From assembly GCF_000724545.1 (NCBI RefSeq), contig NZ_JHBV01000025.1:37021-101020 (forward strand): DNA of 64,000 bases, given 5' to 3'. The notes beneath the pieces were generated by a model. It saw only the letters and a list, made by a program, of their open reading frames with translations. It did not search any database and was not told where the DNA came from. This document shows, one piece after another, positions 45,149-52,570 of this stretch; positions within the stretch are counted from its first letter, which is position 1, and each line of letters starts with the position of its first letter. The position numbers and the translations under genes are program-made. This DNA comes from Aureispira sp. CCB-QB1. GTDB lineage: Bacteria; Bacteroidota; Bacteroidia; Chitinophagales; Saprospiraceae.

Positions 45149-45192
45149 GAATGGCATTAAATCTTTCAAGACTTGATGCCATTCTTATTTTA
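45149..45192 (+). terminator. Terminator of the two-gene cassette
   Basis: GAATGGCAT (45149-45157) pairs with ATGCCATTC (45176-45184), an inner TCTT/AAGA extends the fold, and TTATTTTAT follows. Confidence 0.75.
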
Positions 45193-45230
45193 TATAGGTT
45201 AGAGGTAAGTTTTGTTACCAAACCTCATAT

Positions 45231-45250
45231 GTTATTATTATGATAATAAC
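45231..45250. promoter_or_regulatory. Palindrome upstream of blaI (possible operator)
   Basis: GTTATTAT-TATG-ATAATAAC is a perfect 8-bp inverted repeat 126 bases before the BlaI-type gene. Autoregulated BlaI/MecI repressors bind dyads near their own promoter, but the usual TACA/TGTA core is absent, so this is only a candidate. Confidence 0.3.
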
Positions 45251-45375
45251 CCCCAATTATTAGGAACTTAAAGATTAGTTTTTTAACTTAGTTTTTAGTT
45301 GTTCTGTGAGCTAGTCTTCAGAATAGCCCAATAATCAACATATTAATAAATTACAGCATAGAAAATAACAATCAT

Positions 45376-45747
45376 ATGACAAGGATACTCACACCCTTAG
45401 AATTACAAGTCATGAACTTGCTGTGGAAAAAAGAAAAGGTCTTTATAAAAGACCTTTTGGAAGCTTGGCCCGTAGATGAATCGGGAAAAAAACCGGCTTA
45501 CAATACAATTTCTACTATTGTTAGAATTCTTGAAAAAGATAAAGGTTTTATCGGATATAAAGCTTATGGTCGTACCCATGAGTATTATCCCCTAATTACA
45601 AAAAGTGATTATCAAAAAACATTTTTGAAGAACGCAATTGACAAAGTTTTTTCTGGCTCTGTAACGAGTTTGGTCTCTGCATTGGTGGATGATGAAAAAG
45701 TCAATCAAGACGAAATTGATGAATTAAAACGCTTGTTGGAGGAATAA
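45376..45747 (+). CDS. BlaI/MecI-family transcriptional repressor
   Basis: The 123-residue winged-helix repressor has the family pattern: LTPLELQVMNLLWKKEKVFIKDLLEAW at the start (quoted by parts), PAYNTISTIVRILEKDKGFI as the recognition helix and wing, the YKAYGRTHEYYPLI turn, and a C-terminal dimerisation region with a possible cleavage zone. It is paired with the BlaR1/M56 gene 141 bp downstream, as in beta-lactam or cell-wall-stress sensing systems. The regulon is not evident: no beta-lactamase gene is close, though pbpC lies 1.1 kb upstream. Confidence 0.9.
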   Translation: MTRILTPLELQVMNLLWKKEKVFIKDLLEAWPVDESGKKPAYNTISTIVRILEKDKGFIGYKAYGRTHEYYPLITKSDYQKTFLKNAIDKVFSGSVTSLVSALVDDEKVNQDEIDELKRLLEE

Positions 45748-45888
45748 TAATATAGGAGAGGAAGCCAGCTAGAAAAATAAGCCAATTATTGAAACGTTTT
45801 CTAAGTTGGTAAAGTAAAGACACAAATCTTTTCAACGTTACGTTCTATAAGTATAAACTCGTTTAGACATTTTCTCAATACTAGGAAT

Positions 45889-47022
45889 ATGGTGCACTAT
45901 ATACTATTATCCTGTCTCCTTTCGATGATTGGAGGAGGACTTTATTTTTTTGTATTACAAAAACGTTTGCAAGTATTGCAGGCGAAGTACGTTTTATTAG
46001 GTATCTTAATATTAAGTTGGATGATACCTATAATGGTACCTAGTTTACCCAATTATACGCAAGAATTGGGAGCTGAATATCTAGTTGATTATAGGAATTA
46101 TGACGCTTGGAATGTTGTAGATATTCAAGATGAGAATTTGGTGGCCTGTTATGAAGATGCTGCCAACAGCCGAGAACAATGTCATTGTGAAGTCAAGCAA
46201 CAATCAGATGTGCTGTATTATCAATCTAACACATACTATAACTTTATTATTACCTGTAAGAGTCCTTTGTTTTGGTTCTTTGTAGGAATGATGTTACTTT
46301 TCTTGTTGGATTTTGTATTAAAGTTGGCTTGTTTGATTTACTTGGCACAGATTAGTCCAAGAGAACAACGAACCTTAGGAGGAAGTACGTTTTATTTGTT
46401 GCGCCCAAAACAAAATTTACCGCTGTCCATTAGCTCTTTTAGTTTGTGGAATCATTATATTTTGTTGGATAGCCACTTAGAGGCTAATTTTTCAGATCGA
46501 GAAATGGAAGCTATTTTATTACATGAAGTAGCTCATTTACAACAACGAGATACTTGGCAGCAAATGCTGTTGTCGATTTTAAAGATTTTTTGGTGGATGC
46601 AACCCATGTATTATTATATTAAGCGAGAGTTAGATGAATTGAATGAGTATGTTGCGGATGATTTTGCGGTTCAACATTTGGGAGATGCCAAATTTTATGC
46701 TAGAATATTATTAAAAGCTAAAGAACAGCAAACGCAACACAATGAATTAAGCTTAGTGGCTTGTTTTGCACAGGGTTTGTTCAAACAGCGTATTTTGAGA
46801 TTGATTAATACGCCTACACCACATGCTAAACCCAATTGGATTTTTTCTCTACTACTTGTTGGTGTAGTTTTTTGGAGTACTAGTGTTGTTGCCTTGCCTA
46901 TTTTACAAGAACATGATATAGCGATTCAACAATATGAAATCTTACAAAAAAAGAATTCTATAACAGGTAAACATGAGTTTTGTAAGAGTTGTATTTTTGA
47001 CGAGCTCAACAAAGAACACTAG
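45889..47022 (+). CDS. BlaR1-type M56 membrane metallopeptidase
   Basis: The 377-residue protein has N-terminal TM helices (two before residue 60, one near 125-150), a zinc protease motif HEVAHLQQRDTW (about 216-227), the downstream EYVADDFAV segment with the third metal ligand, and a further TM near 315. It lacks the extracellular penicillin-binding sensor domain of staphylococcal BlaR1, as is common in Bacteroidota M56 proteins, so its input is unknown. It probably cleaves the BlaI-type repressor encoded just upstream. The C-terminal Cys-containing tail (HEFCKSCIFDEL) is unusual. A bidirectional terminator follows. Confidence 0.88.
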   Translation: MVHYILLSCLLSMIGGGLYFFVLQKRLQVLQAKYVLLGILILSWMIPIMVPSLPNYTQELGAEYLVDYRNYDAWNVVDIQDENLVACYEDAANSREQCHCEVKQQSDVLYYQSNTYYNFIITCKSPLFWFFVGMMLLFLLDFVLKLACLIYLAQISPREQRTLGGSTFYLLRPKQNLPLSISSFSLWNHYILLDSHLEANFSDREMEAILLHEVAHLQQRDTWQQMLLSILKIFWWMQPMYYYIKRELDELNEYVADDFAVQHLGDAKFYARILLKAKEQQTQHNELSLVACFAQGLFKQRILRLINTPTPHAKPNWIFSLLLVGVVFWSTSVVALPILQEHDIAIQQYEILQKKNSITGKHEFCKSCIFDELNKEH

Positions 47023-47101
47023 ACATTATCAGGAATAGAGATGTATAGTCGGAAAATCAAGATATTTTTTTAGGCATATCATTTCATTTGTGATAATGTC
47101 T

Positions 47102-47147
47102 AAAAAAAATGGATTATCAAGAACTAGTTGATAATCCATTTTTTTTT
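47102..47147. terminator. Bidirectional terminator between blaR1 and the DUF4348 gene
   Basis: AAAAAAAATGGATTATCAA (47102-47120) pairs with TTGATAATCCATTTTTTTTT (47128-47147) around GAACTAG; the A- and T-runs serve both strands. Confidence 0.9.
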
Positions 47148-47157
47148 AATAAATCAC

Positions 47158-47646
47158 TTATTCAACACTATCTACGCGAATGCTATCAATGATATTGATA
47201 CTAGGTAACTCTTCTTTAGGAACTTTGGGGGCAAAATAAGCTAAATCTCGCATACCTGAGTATTGGGTTAGGTACCATTTATTGTCAATCAGCGAAAATA
47301 GATTTTCAATCATAAAGGCATCTTGAACGATAATGCGTTCTCGCATTACATCATCCATGTCATAAAAAGGAAGTACATTGATTTGATCACTCTTGGGATC
47401 TACTGCCTTTTTGAATCTCCAATTGTCTATTTCCCAATAAAAAGGCTTCGTATCTCCATTAGGATTATTTCCTAACAAAGGGAACTCAATTCGTCGTATT
47501 TGGAATAGACTATCTGAATAAAATTTTTCGTGAAAAGCTTGGAAATCTTCTCGTCCGCGTTCATCGGTAGGAAGAGATTCTTCGGATGAAGTACAGGCAA
47601 AAAATGAGAAACTGATTAAAAGGAGTAAGACGGATATTATTTTCAT
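47158..47646 (-). CDS. DUF4348-type lipoprotein
   Basis: The 162-residue protein starts at the ATG at 47644-47646, giving a lipoprotein signal (KIISVLLLLISFSFFACTSS; Cys at residue 18); the longer frame has no signal. The mature part matches the Bacteroidota family DUF4348 as I know it: FQAFHEKFYSDSLFQIRRIEFPL, split here as DSLFQI and RIEFPL, and NKWYLTQYSGM near the C terminus. Probably outer-membrane attached; function unknown. Its upstream side is filled with repeat modules. Confidence 0.75.
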   Translation of the reverse strand: MKIISVLLLLISFSFFACTSSEESLPTDERGREDFQAFHEKFYSDSLFQIRRIEFPLLGNNPNGDTKPFYWEIDNWRFKKAVDPKSDQINVLPFYDMDDVMRERIIVQDAFMIENLFSLIDNKWYLTQYSGMRDLAYFAPKVPKEELPSINIIDSIRVDSVE

Positions 47647-48016
47647 ATGTTTTAGAATAATACTTCGTTGCTTTTTTTTTTCACAAACTAACAGACTCAC
47701 GAAGTAAAAACATAAAAAAGCATCTTGCATTAGTGTAGCTGTGTTGCCACTACGTGGTACTTTGTGAGAGCTTCGCTGTTGATTATCAGTTTTATAGTAT
47801 AAAGATTAATAAAGGAAAGTTTTACTGATAATCAAAATGATACGATTTGTGAACGGAGTAATGTTAGAACGAAAGTTATAAAATTGCTATTAGAATTGAC
47901 TTGTTTACTTAATTTTAATAAAGTACTGAATTGGTTATTTTGAACAACAAAGTACTAAAATTTTTCCAACGTACATGACCAAAGTGCGGCTAACTATTGA
48001 TACTATTAACTCAATA
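47647..48016. other. 370-bp repeat-rich gap
   Basis: Contains the composite repeat at 47690-47790 and a 12-bp inverted repeat (TTGATTATCAGT at 47779-47790, ACTGATAATCAA at 47824-47835). No gene supported. Confidence 0.5.
47690..47790 (-). repeat. Composite repeat (R2 plus decayed R1), minus orientation
   Basis: Reverse complement reads GATAATCAACAGCGAAGCTC, TCACAAAGTACCACGTAGTG, then an R1-like GGCAACACAGCTACACTAAT and GCAAGATGCTTTTTTATG. It aligns with 23685-23760 except for a 22-base R1-like insertion, showing that modules are shuffled. Confidence 0.7.
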
Positions 48017-48655
48017 TTATTCTTTGGTTACAACACAAAGATAATAATTTAACGTCTTTTCATAAAAAACTTGATAGCTTGCCTCAAAATTTGGCTTTCG
48101 AATAACCGCAGTAGTGCTTCCTTTAGAAGTTATCTCAAAGGGGCTAATGTGCAAATGCCGTATGAAATCTACTTTTCCTAAGGCATAGGCTTTAAATAAA
48201 GCTTCTTTTATACCCCAGTAAATGTGTAAGTAGTCGATGTATTGAGGACTTTTTTGGAGTACGGCTAATAAATCCTTAGCAATGTATTTGCTAGCAATAC
48301 GCTCTAATTTAGGAGTAGGGATTTGTAAGTCAATTCCTATAGCTTGTTTGGATTTAGCAACAGCGATGTAAGCACCACTGTGACTGATAGAAAGCTCTAA
48401 AGCTTGTGTTTGTAACTCTAGTTTCCCCAAGGCATTTTTTTGAAAATTTCGGTAAGAGGTATGAAAGAGCTCTTGTAGACCACATCGACTAGCCAACCAT
48501 TGTTGAAAAGCTAGAGGATTGCTATATTTTTGTTGCAAGAGTAATAATTCATTATTAGTAAGTTCTAGAAGTTCTGCAAAAAAATGCAAGGGTTCTGTAA
48601 CGTTCCAAATGAGTATTTCAAATGCAGGAGATTGGTATGTTTGTAAAATAGGCAT
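48017..48655 (-). CDS. 4'-phosphopantetheinyl transferase (Sfp type)
   Basis: The 212-residue enzyme transfers the phosphopantetheine arm from CoA to acyl- or peptidyl-carrier proteins. The Mg-binding IGIDLQ motif (about 116) and the signature WGIKEALFKAYALG (about 158-171), with conserved Trp, Lys and Glu, are present, along with the early SISHSG segment. The length suits the Sfp class rather than the 120-residue AcpS class. No synthase genes are nearby, so it probably serves fatty acid synthesis or a distant secondary-metabolite cluster. Confidence 0.9.
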   Translation of the reverse strand: MPILQTYQSPAFEILIWNVTEPLHFFAELLELTNNELLLLQQKYSNPLAFQQWLASRCGLQELFHTSYRNFQKNALGKLELQTQALELSISHSGAYIAVAKSKQAIGIDLQIPTPKLERIASKYIAKDLLAVLQKSPQYIDYLHIYWGIKEALFKAYALGKVDFIRHLHISPFEITSKGSTTAVIRKPNFEASYQVFYEKTLNYYLCVVTKE

Positions 48656-48675
48656 ATTACAAATATACGCTTTGC

Positions 48676-48760
48676 TTAGTAGTAGTTCGTTGATTTTTTA
48701 CTTTTTTATCAAAAAGATAAAAAAGCACATTGATATTAGTTTAGCTACGCTGCTAACTAT
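48676..48760 (-). repeat. Composite repeat, minus orientation
   Basis: Reverse complement reads TAGTTAGCAGCGTAGCTAAA (R1 right half), CTAATATCAATGTGCTTTTT and TATCTTTTTGATAAAAAAG (R2), then ATCAACGAACTACTA (R1 left end reversed). CTTTTTTATC/GATAAAAAAG forms a 10-bp hairpin. Confidence 0.7.
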
Positions 48761-48774
48761 TTAGGAAAAGACAT

Positions 48775-48808
48775 AAAAAAAGCCCTTCGGTCAATCACTC
48801 CAAAGGGC
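48775..48808 (-). terminator. Minus-strand terminator, 290 bp after the acyltransferase gene
   Basis: GCCCTT (48782-48787) pairs with AAGGGC (48803-48808), loop 15 nt, and the minus strand runs into TTTTTTT. The distance from the nearest stop codon (49102) implies a long 3' UTR or a separate short transcript between 48810 and 49100. Confidence 0.7.
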
Positions 48809-49101
48809 ATAAGGGATATTAAAATAACTAATTTCATTAAATCTTCTATAAGTAAGGGATCACTTAGGAAGAAATACTAATTCAACTATCTACTACAAAT
48901 ATATAAGAGCTTACCTAAAAAATAAAACACAAAAAAAGAGAAAACTTAGTTTTAGTAGTGGACTTTTGTGGTATAATAAAGTATTAAATTTAAGCGTTGG
49001 TTTTGGTTTTAATGTGTTGTTATATAGTATTTTGTGTTTGGTTTGTGTTTGTGGGGAGGCTGATTAAAAAACTTAAAAAAAACGTAGAAATCTTAAAGGA
49101 A

Positions 49102-49923
49102 TTATTTGTGTAGCATTTGAGATAAAATTCGTTTAAATAAGGTTTTGTTAGGATCATGAGCTCTTATTTCTAACAAATCTTCAATTCCTTGTTCGACGCT
49201 ATTGCGGACTATGTTTTTTAATTCTTGGATTGCCTCTTTGTCGTTGGCTTTACCTTTGTAGGGTTCTGTTAGGATCGGTTGACCAAATTTGTAGTAAAAA
49301 CGCTGAGGTTTAGGGAGAGGAGTCAGCCCAACTCCTTTAACGAGTGGAATGATCATATCTTTACGAGCACCAAACTGTTTGAGCAAAGTCCCTAGCGGCG
49401 AGGATAAAATTTCTTCACTATCCCAGACCAGTTCGTAACATTCTTCGGCACCTACGGCAGAAAAAGGAACGATTGTGCATTGGTGTTCAATCGCCATTTT
49501 AGCAAAACCAGCCCGATTGTTCCATTTTAACCGATAAGCTTCGCCTTTATTTTTAAAGGCTTCTCTAGCTCCTCCAGGAAAGACCAAGGTATATTGTTTG
49601 TCTTTCATGAGTTGGGTGCAGTGTGCTCTACTAGCCTCTACCATTCCAAATTTGCCAGCTAAATCTCGCCAAAAAGGTATTTTAAAATGTGCTCTATCGC
49701 CCAATGAATAAGTGAAAATATCTTTATCATTATACAATTTAAACCACATAATACTCGCATCCCAAATGCCTAATAATGTATGGTTTCCAACAAATAAAAC
49801 AGGACCTTCTTCTGGAATTAAATCGGCGTCATAAAACACAGGGTCATTTAACCAAAACAAAGGCTTGAAGAGTTGAAACATTTGCTTTACTTCTTTGGGA
49901 GATGGGCGCTTTGTTAAATCCAT
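49102..49923 (-). CDS. Lysophospholipid/MGAT-like acyltransferase
   Basis: The 273-residue protein belongs to the PlsC/LPLAT superfamily: VGNHTLLGIWDASI gives the catalytic His (about 48), and FPGGAREAFKNKGEAYRLKW (about 115-134) is the glycine-rich motif III seen in the LPLAT_MGAT-like branch rather than classic PlsC. GVGLTPLPKPQRFYYKFGQPI is also typical, quoted in part. It would acylate a glycerol- or lyso-lipid at the inner membrane; the exact acceptor is not predictable. Monocistronic. Confidence 0.82.
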   Translation of the reverse strand: MDLTKRPSPKEVKQMFQLFKPLFWLNDPVFYDADLIPEEGPVLFVGNHTLLGIWDASIMWFKLYNDKDIFTYSLGDRAHFKIPFWRDLAGKFGMVEASRAHCTQLMKDKQYTLVFPGGAREAFKNKGEAYRLKWNNRAGFAKMAIEHQCTIVPFSAVGAEECYELVWDSEEILSSPLGTLLKQFGARKDMIIPLVKGVGLTPLPKPQRFYYKFGQPILTEPYKGKANDKEAIQELKNIVRNSVEQGIEDLLEIRAHDPNKTLFKRILSQMLHK

Positions 49924-50223
49924 AATAAATTGGTATTTGATAAGAACAATAGTATGTTGTAAAATGATATTTATTACTAGTTGTTATTTAATTAGTTTGG
50001 TGCGCTCATAAAGGCGCTGTCGCTTAGTTGCCTATGGTGTTAACTCTTGTAGTTGCCCCAAAAGGCAGTATTATAAAATTAATAAAAAAATAACAAGTTC
50101 GTATAGTATAATTGCTCTACTGTTTCAATTATCTTTGAATAACTACTTACCTAGATAATCTTATGGAACAAACAATAACCTAAATAAAAGTTTTGGGAGG
50201 TCGATTTAAAATAACTCAATGAT
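49924..50223. other. 300-bp divergent intergenic region
   Basis: Separates the acyltransferase and the DHFR-like gene and so carries both promoters. The stretch TTAGTTTGGTGCGCTCATAA near 49991, with GTTGCCCCAAAAGGCAG near 50050, could be decayed repeat material. No gene. Confidence 0.35.
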
Positions 50224-50787
50224 ATGAAAAAAGAAAATAAGGTATATATTGCTACTAGTCTAGATGGCTATATAGCAGATCAAAATGGAGGATTAGATTG
50301 GTTGCATTCTATTCCCAATCCAGAAAATTCAGATATGGGCTATGCTGATCTTACAGCAAGTATAGATGCATTGGTTATGGGAAGAGTTACTTTCGAGACG
50401 GTTTGCAGTTTTGATATTGATTGGCCTTATCAAAAACCTGTCTTTGTATGGAGTAGGACATTGAAAGAGGTTCCAGCTTCGTTAAAGGATAAGGTGTATT
50501 TGGTGAAAGGCACAGTCGGTGAAATTTTGGAGCAAATTCATCAAAAAGGCTTTTATAAGCTTTATATAGATGGAGGGAAAACCATTCAAAGTTTTTTGAA
50601 AGAAGACTTAGTCGATCGTATGACCATCACAATTATTCCTAAACTGTTGGGTGGTGGATTTCCATTGTTTGCAGAACTTCCCTCCGTTTTAGACTTTGAA
50701 TGCATCGACACCCAATTGTTCTCTAATCAAGTTGTACAAAATACTTTTGTGCGAAAACACGCCATAAATCATGAAACTACAACCTAA
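50224..50787 (+). CDS. Dihydrofolate-reductase-like (RibD C-terminal domain) reductase
   Basis: The 187-residue protein has the DHFR/RibD_C fold pattern: YIATSLDGYIADQNGGLDWL (about 8-27), VMGRVTFETV (about 57), VFVWSR, and LYIDGGKTIQSFL (about 116-128), with the NADPH-binding glycines in place. Stand-alone members of this family are reductases of uncertain substrate and are not the folate enzyme FolA. Its last 17 bases overlap the start of the next gene, indicating translational coupling. Confidence 0.87.
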   Translation: MKKENKVYIATSLDGYIADQNGGLDWLHSIPNPENSDMGYADLTASIDALVMGRVTFETVCSFDIDWPYQKPVFVWSRTLKEVPASLKDKVYLVKGTVGEILEQIHQKGFYKLYIDGGKTIQSFLKEDLVDRMTITIIPKLLGGGFPLFAELPSVLDFECIDTQLFSNQVVQNTFVRKHAINHETTT

Positions 50788-51157
50788 AACTTTATTTCTT
50801 ATAGATGGCTTTGGAGCTTTATTATCTGCTTTTTTATTGGGTGTTGTATTAGTTCGGTTCGAACCTATTGTAGGAATGCCAGTTTCTACTTTGTATTTAT
50901 TGGCTTTTTTGCCTTGCCTTTTTGCTTTGTACGATTTAATTTGTTATCTGAAGGTTAAGAAGCAAGTGTTATTATTTCTAAAAGGAATAGCAACAGCGAA
51001 TTTATTGTATTGCATTTTATCCACTTGTTTGGTTGTCCATCATTATGCTCAACTGACAGCATTAGGTTTGGTTTATTTCATAATGGAATTGATTATTGTC
51101 TTAATTTTAGTAATCCTTCAATTTAAAACAGCCTATAAAGAATCAACGAATTCCTAG
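50771..51157 (+). CDS. Four-TM membrane protein
   Basis: The 128-residue protein has four hydrophobic helices (about 8-27, 40-58, 66-88 and 97-118) and short loops. No family is recognised. It overlaps the DHFR-like gene by 17 bp and is followed 54 bp later by the HTTM gene, so the three are likely one operon. Its last codons (KESTNS) and stop lie inside a partial copy of the dispersed repeat (51141-51178). Confidence 0.65.
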   Translation: MKLQPKTLFLIDGFGALLSAFLLGVVLVRFEPIVGMPVSTLYLLAFLPCLFALYDLICYLKVKKQVLLFLKGIATANLLYCILSTCLVVHHYAQLTALGLVYFIMELIIVLILVILQFKTAYKESTNS

Positions 51158-51178
51158 TAGCAGCAGAGCTAATTATTA
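51141..51178 (+). repeat. Partial dispersed repeat R1 copy overlapping a gene end
   Basis: AATCAACGAATTCCTAGTAG then CAGCAGAGCTAATTATTA keeps AGTAGCAGCNNAGCTAA. It provides the final codons and TAG stop of the upstream gene, a rare case of this repeat entering a CDS. Confidence 0.6.
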
Positions 51179-51211
51179 CAAGAAAGCAAAGCTTCATAAC
51201 ATTCGTAAAAC

Positions 51212-52537
51212 TTGAACAGCATAAAAACATATCTAGAGCGTCCTATTTCGATTGCACCTTTGATTGTTTATAGGATACTATTTGGCATAATGGTATGCTA
51301 TGGATGCCTGTGGTCTATTAGCAAAGGAGATATACAAAGTCGTTATTTAGAGCCACAATTTTTTTTCAAATACTATGGTTTTGAGTGGGTTGGATTTGTT
51401 GGAGAACAAGGCATTTATATCTTATATGGTCTTTGGTTTTTGAGTGCTTTGGGAATATTACTGGGGGCATTTTATCGAGTCGCTATTTGGAGTTTTTTCT
51501 TTGTATTTACTTATTTGCACCTCTTAGATGCTACCAACTATATCAATCATTATTACGCCATATCTATTTTTGCCTTTTTTTTAGGTTGTTTACCTGCTCA
51601 TGCGGCTTGTTCTGTAGATACTTGGCGCAAACCTTCCTGGCAACGGCACAAGATGCCCTATGGGTATATTGCTGTTTTTCAAGGGCAAGTTGCTATTATT
51701 TATTTGTTTGCAGCAGTTGCAAAGATGAATTCGGATTGGGTATTCAATGCCATGCCCTTAAAAATTTGGTTACTACAAAGTCAAGATTTTCCAATAATAG
51801 GCACTTTTTTTCAATATCATGCGACCCATTTACTCATGAGTTGGTGTGGCTTATTATTTGATCTAACCATAGTCGTTTGGTTGTGGTTTTCAAAAACTAG
51901 GAAGTGGGGGTATGGGATGGTCGTTGTATTTCATACGCTAACAGGATTGCTGTTTAATATTGGACTGTTTCCAATTTTGATGATTTTTAGTACGGTTGTA
52001 TTTTTTGACCCTATAGCTCAAGAAAAATTCTTAAAAAAATTAGGCGTAAAGTTGCAAAAGAATCAAGTGGATTGTATAACACCGACTTATCTAAAATATT
52101 TTTTTATAGGGCACTTTATCGTTCAAATATTGCTGCCTTTGCGGCACCATGTACTCTATGGAGGCAATATATTATGGACAGAAGAAGGTTATCGATTTTC
52201 TTGGCGTGTCATGTTGCTAGAGAAAGAAGGAATGGCTACTTTTTATGTTGAAGACCCCGATACAAAGCGACATTGGGTCGTTTCCAATCAAGAATTCTTA
52301 ACCGCTTTTCAAGAAAAAAGAATGGCGATTCGACCAGATCATATCTTACAGTTTGCTCATTATATAGCGAAACGATATGCCCACCGTTATACCATTCAGG
52401 AACCAATTGTTCGAGCAGATGTGTATGTAGCCATGAACGGTCGAGTTAGTCAACGTCTGATAGACCCTACTGTAAACCTAGCAACGAAGTCAAGAGGAAT
52501 TGGTCAGAAAGACTGGGTGTTGCCATTTTCTTATTAA
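51212..52537 (+). CDS. HTTM-domain membrane protein (vitamin-K-dependent gamma-carboxylase homolog)
   Basis: The 441-residue protein is one of the horizontally transferred transmembrane (HTTM) family. It opens with TTG (in-frame stop 6 bp upstream; the first ATG is too far inside). Conserved parts include PLIVYRILFGIMVCYGCLW, YLHLLDATNYINHYYAISIF (quoted by parts) and the loop AKMNSDWVFNAMPLKIWL, and the C-terminal SWRVMLLEKEGMATFYVEDP and SRGIGQKDWVLP segments seen in full-length carboxylase homologs. Several TM helices fill 15-290. Whether it carboxylates anything is unknown; the active-site Lys of the carboxylase was not confidently located. Confidence 0.82.
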   Translation: MNSIKTYLERPISIAPLIVYRILFGIMVCYGCLWSISKGDIQSRYLEPQFFFKYYGFEWVGFVGEQGIYILYGLWFLSALGILLGAFYRVAIWSFFFVFTYLHLLDATNYINHYYAISIFAFFLGCLPAHAACSVDTWRKPSWQRHKMPYGYIAVFQGQVAIIYLFAAVAKMNSDWVFNAMPLKIWLLQSQDFPIIGTFFQYHATHLLMSWCGLLFDLTIVVWLWFSKTRKWGYGMVVVFHTLTGLLFNIGLFPILMIFSTVVFFDPIAQEKFLKKLGVKLQKNQVDCITPTYLKYFFIGHFIVQILLPLRHHVLYGGNILWTEEGYRFSWRVMLLEKEGMATFYVEDPDTKRHWVVSNQEFLTAFQEKRMAIRPDHILQFAHYIAKRYAHRYTIQEPIVRADVYVAMNGRVSQRLIDPTVNLATKSRGIGQKDWVLPFSY

Positions 52538-52570
52538 ATAGGATTAACCAACTCCTATATTGTACCTGTG

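Larger units (their letters stand above)
48656..49101. other. 445-bp gap with repeat and terminator
   Basis: Apart from the composite repeat and terminator, 48810-49100 is AT-rich with no ORF. A small RNA ending at the terminator is possible but nothing in the sequence proves it. Confidence 0.4.

Noticed and set aside
44356..47022. Beta-lactam resistance island
   Set aside because: BlaI/BlaR1-like proteins are present but no beta-lactamase or alternative PBP resistance gene is linked, so resistance cannot be claimed.
51385..51861. 158-codon plus-strand frame inside the HTTM gene
   Set aside because: It lies in an alternate frame of a well-supported membrane-protein gene and gives a Cys/Phe-rich product with no pattern.
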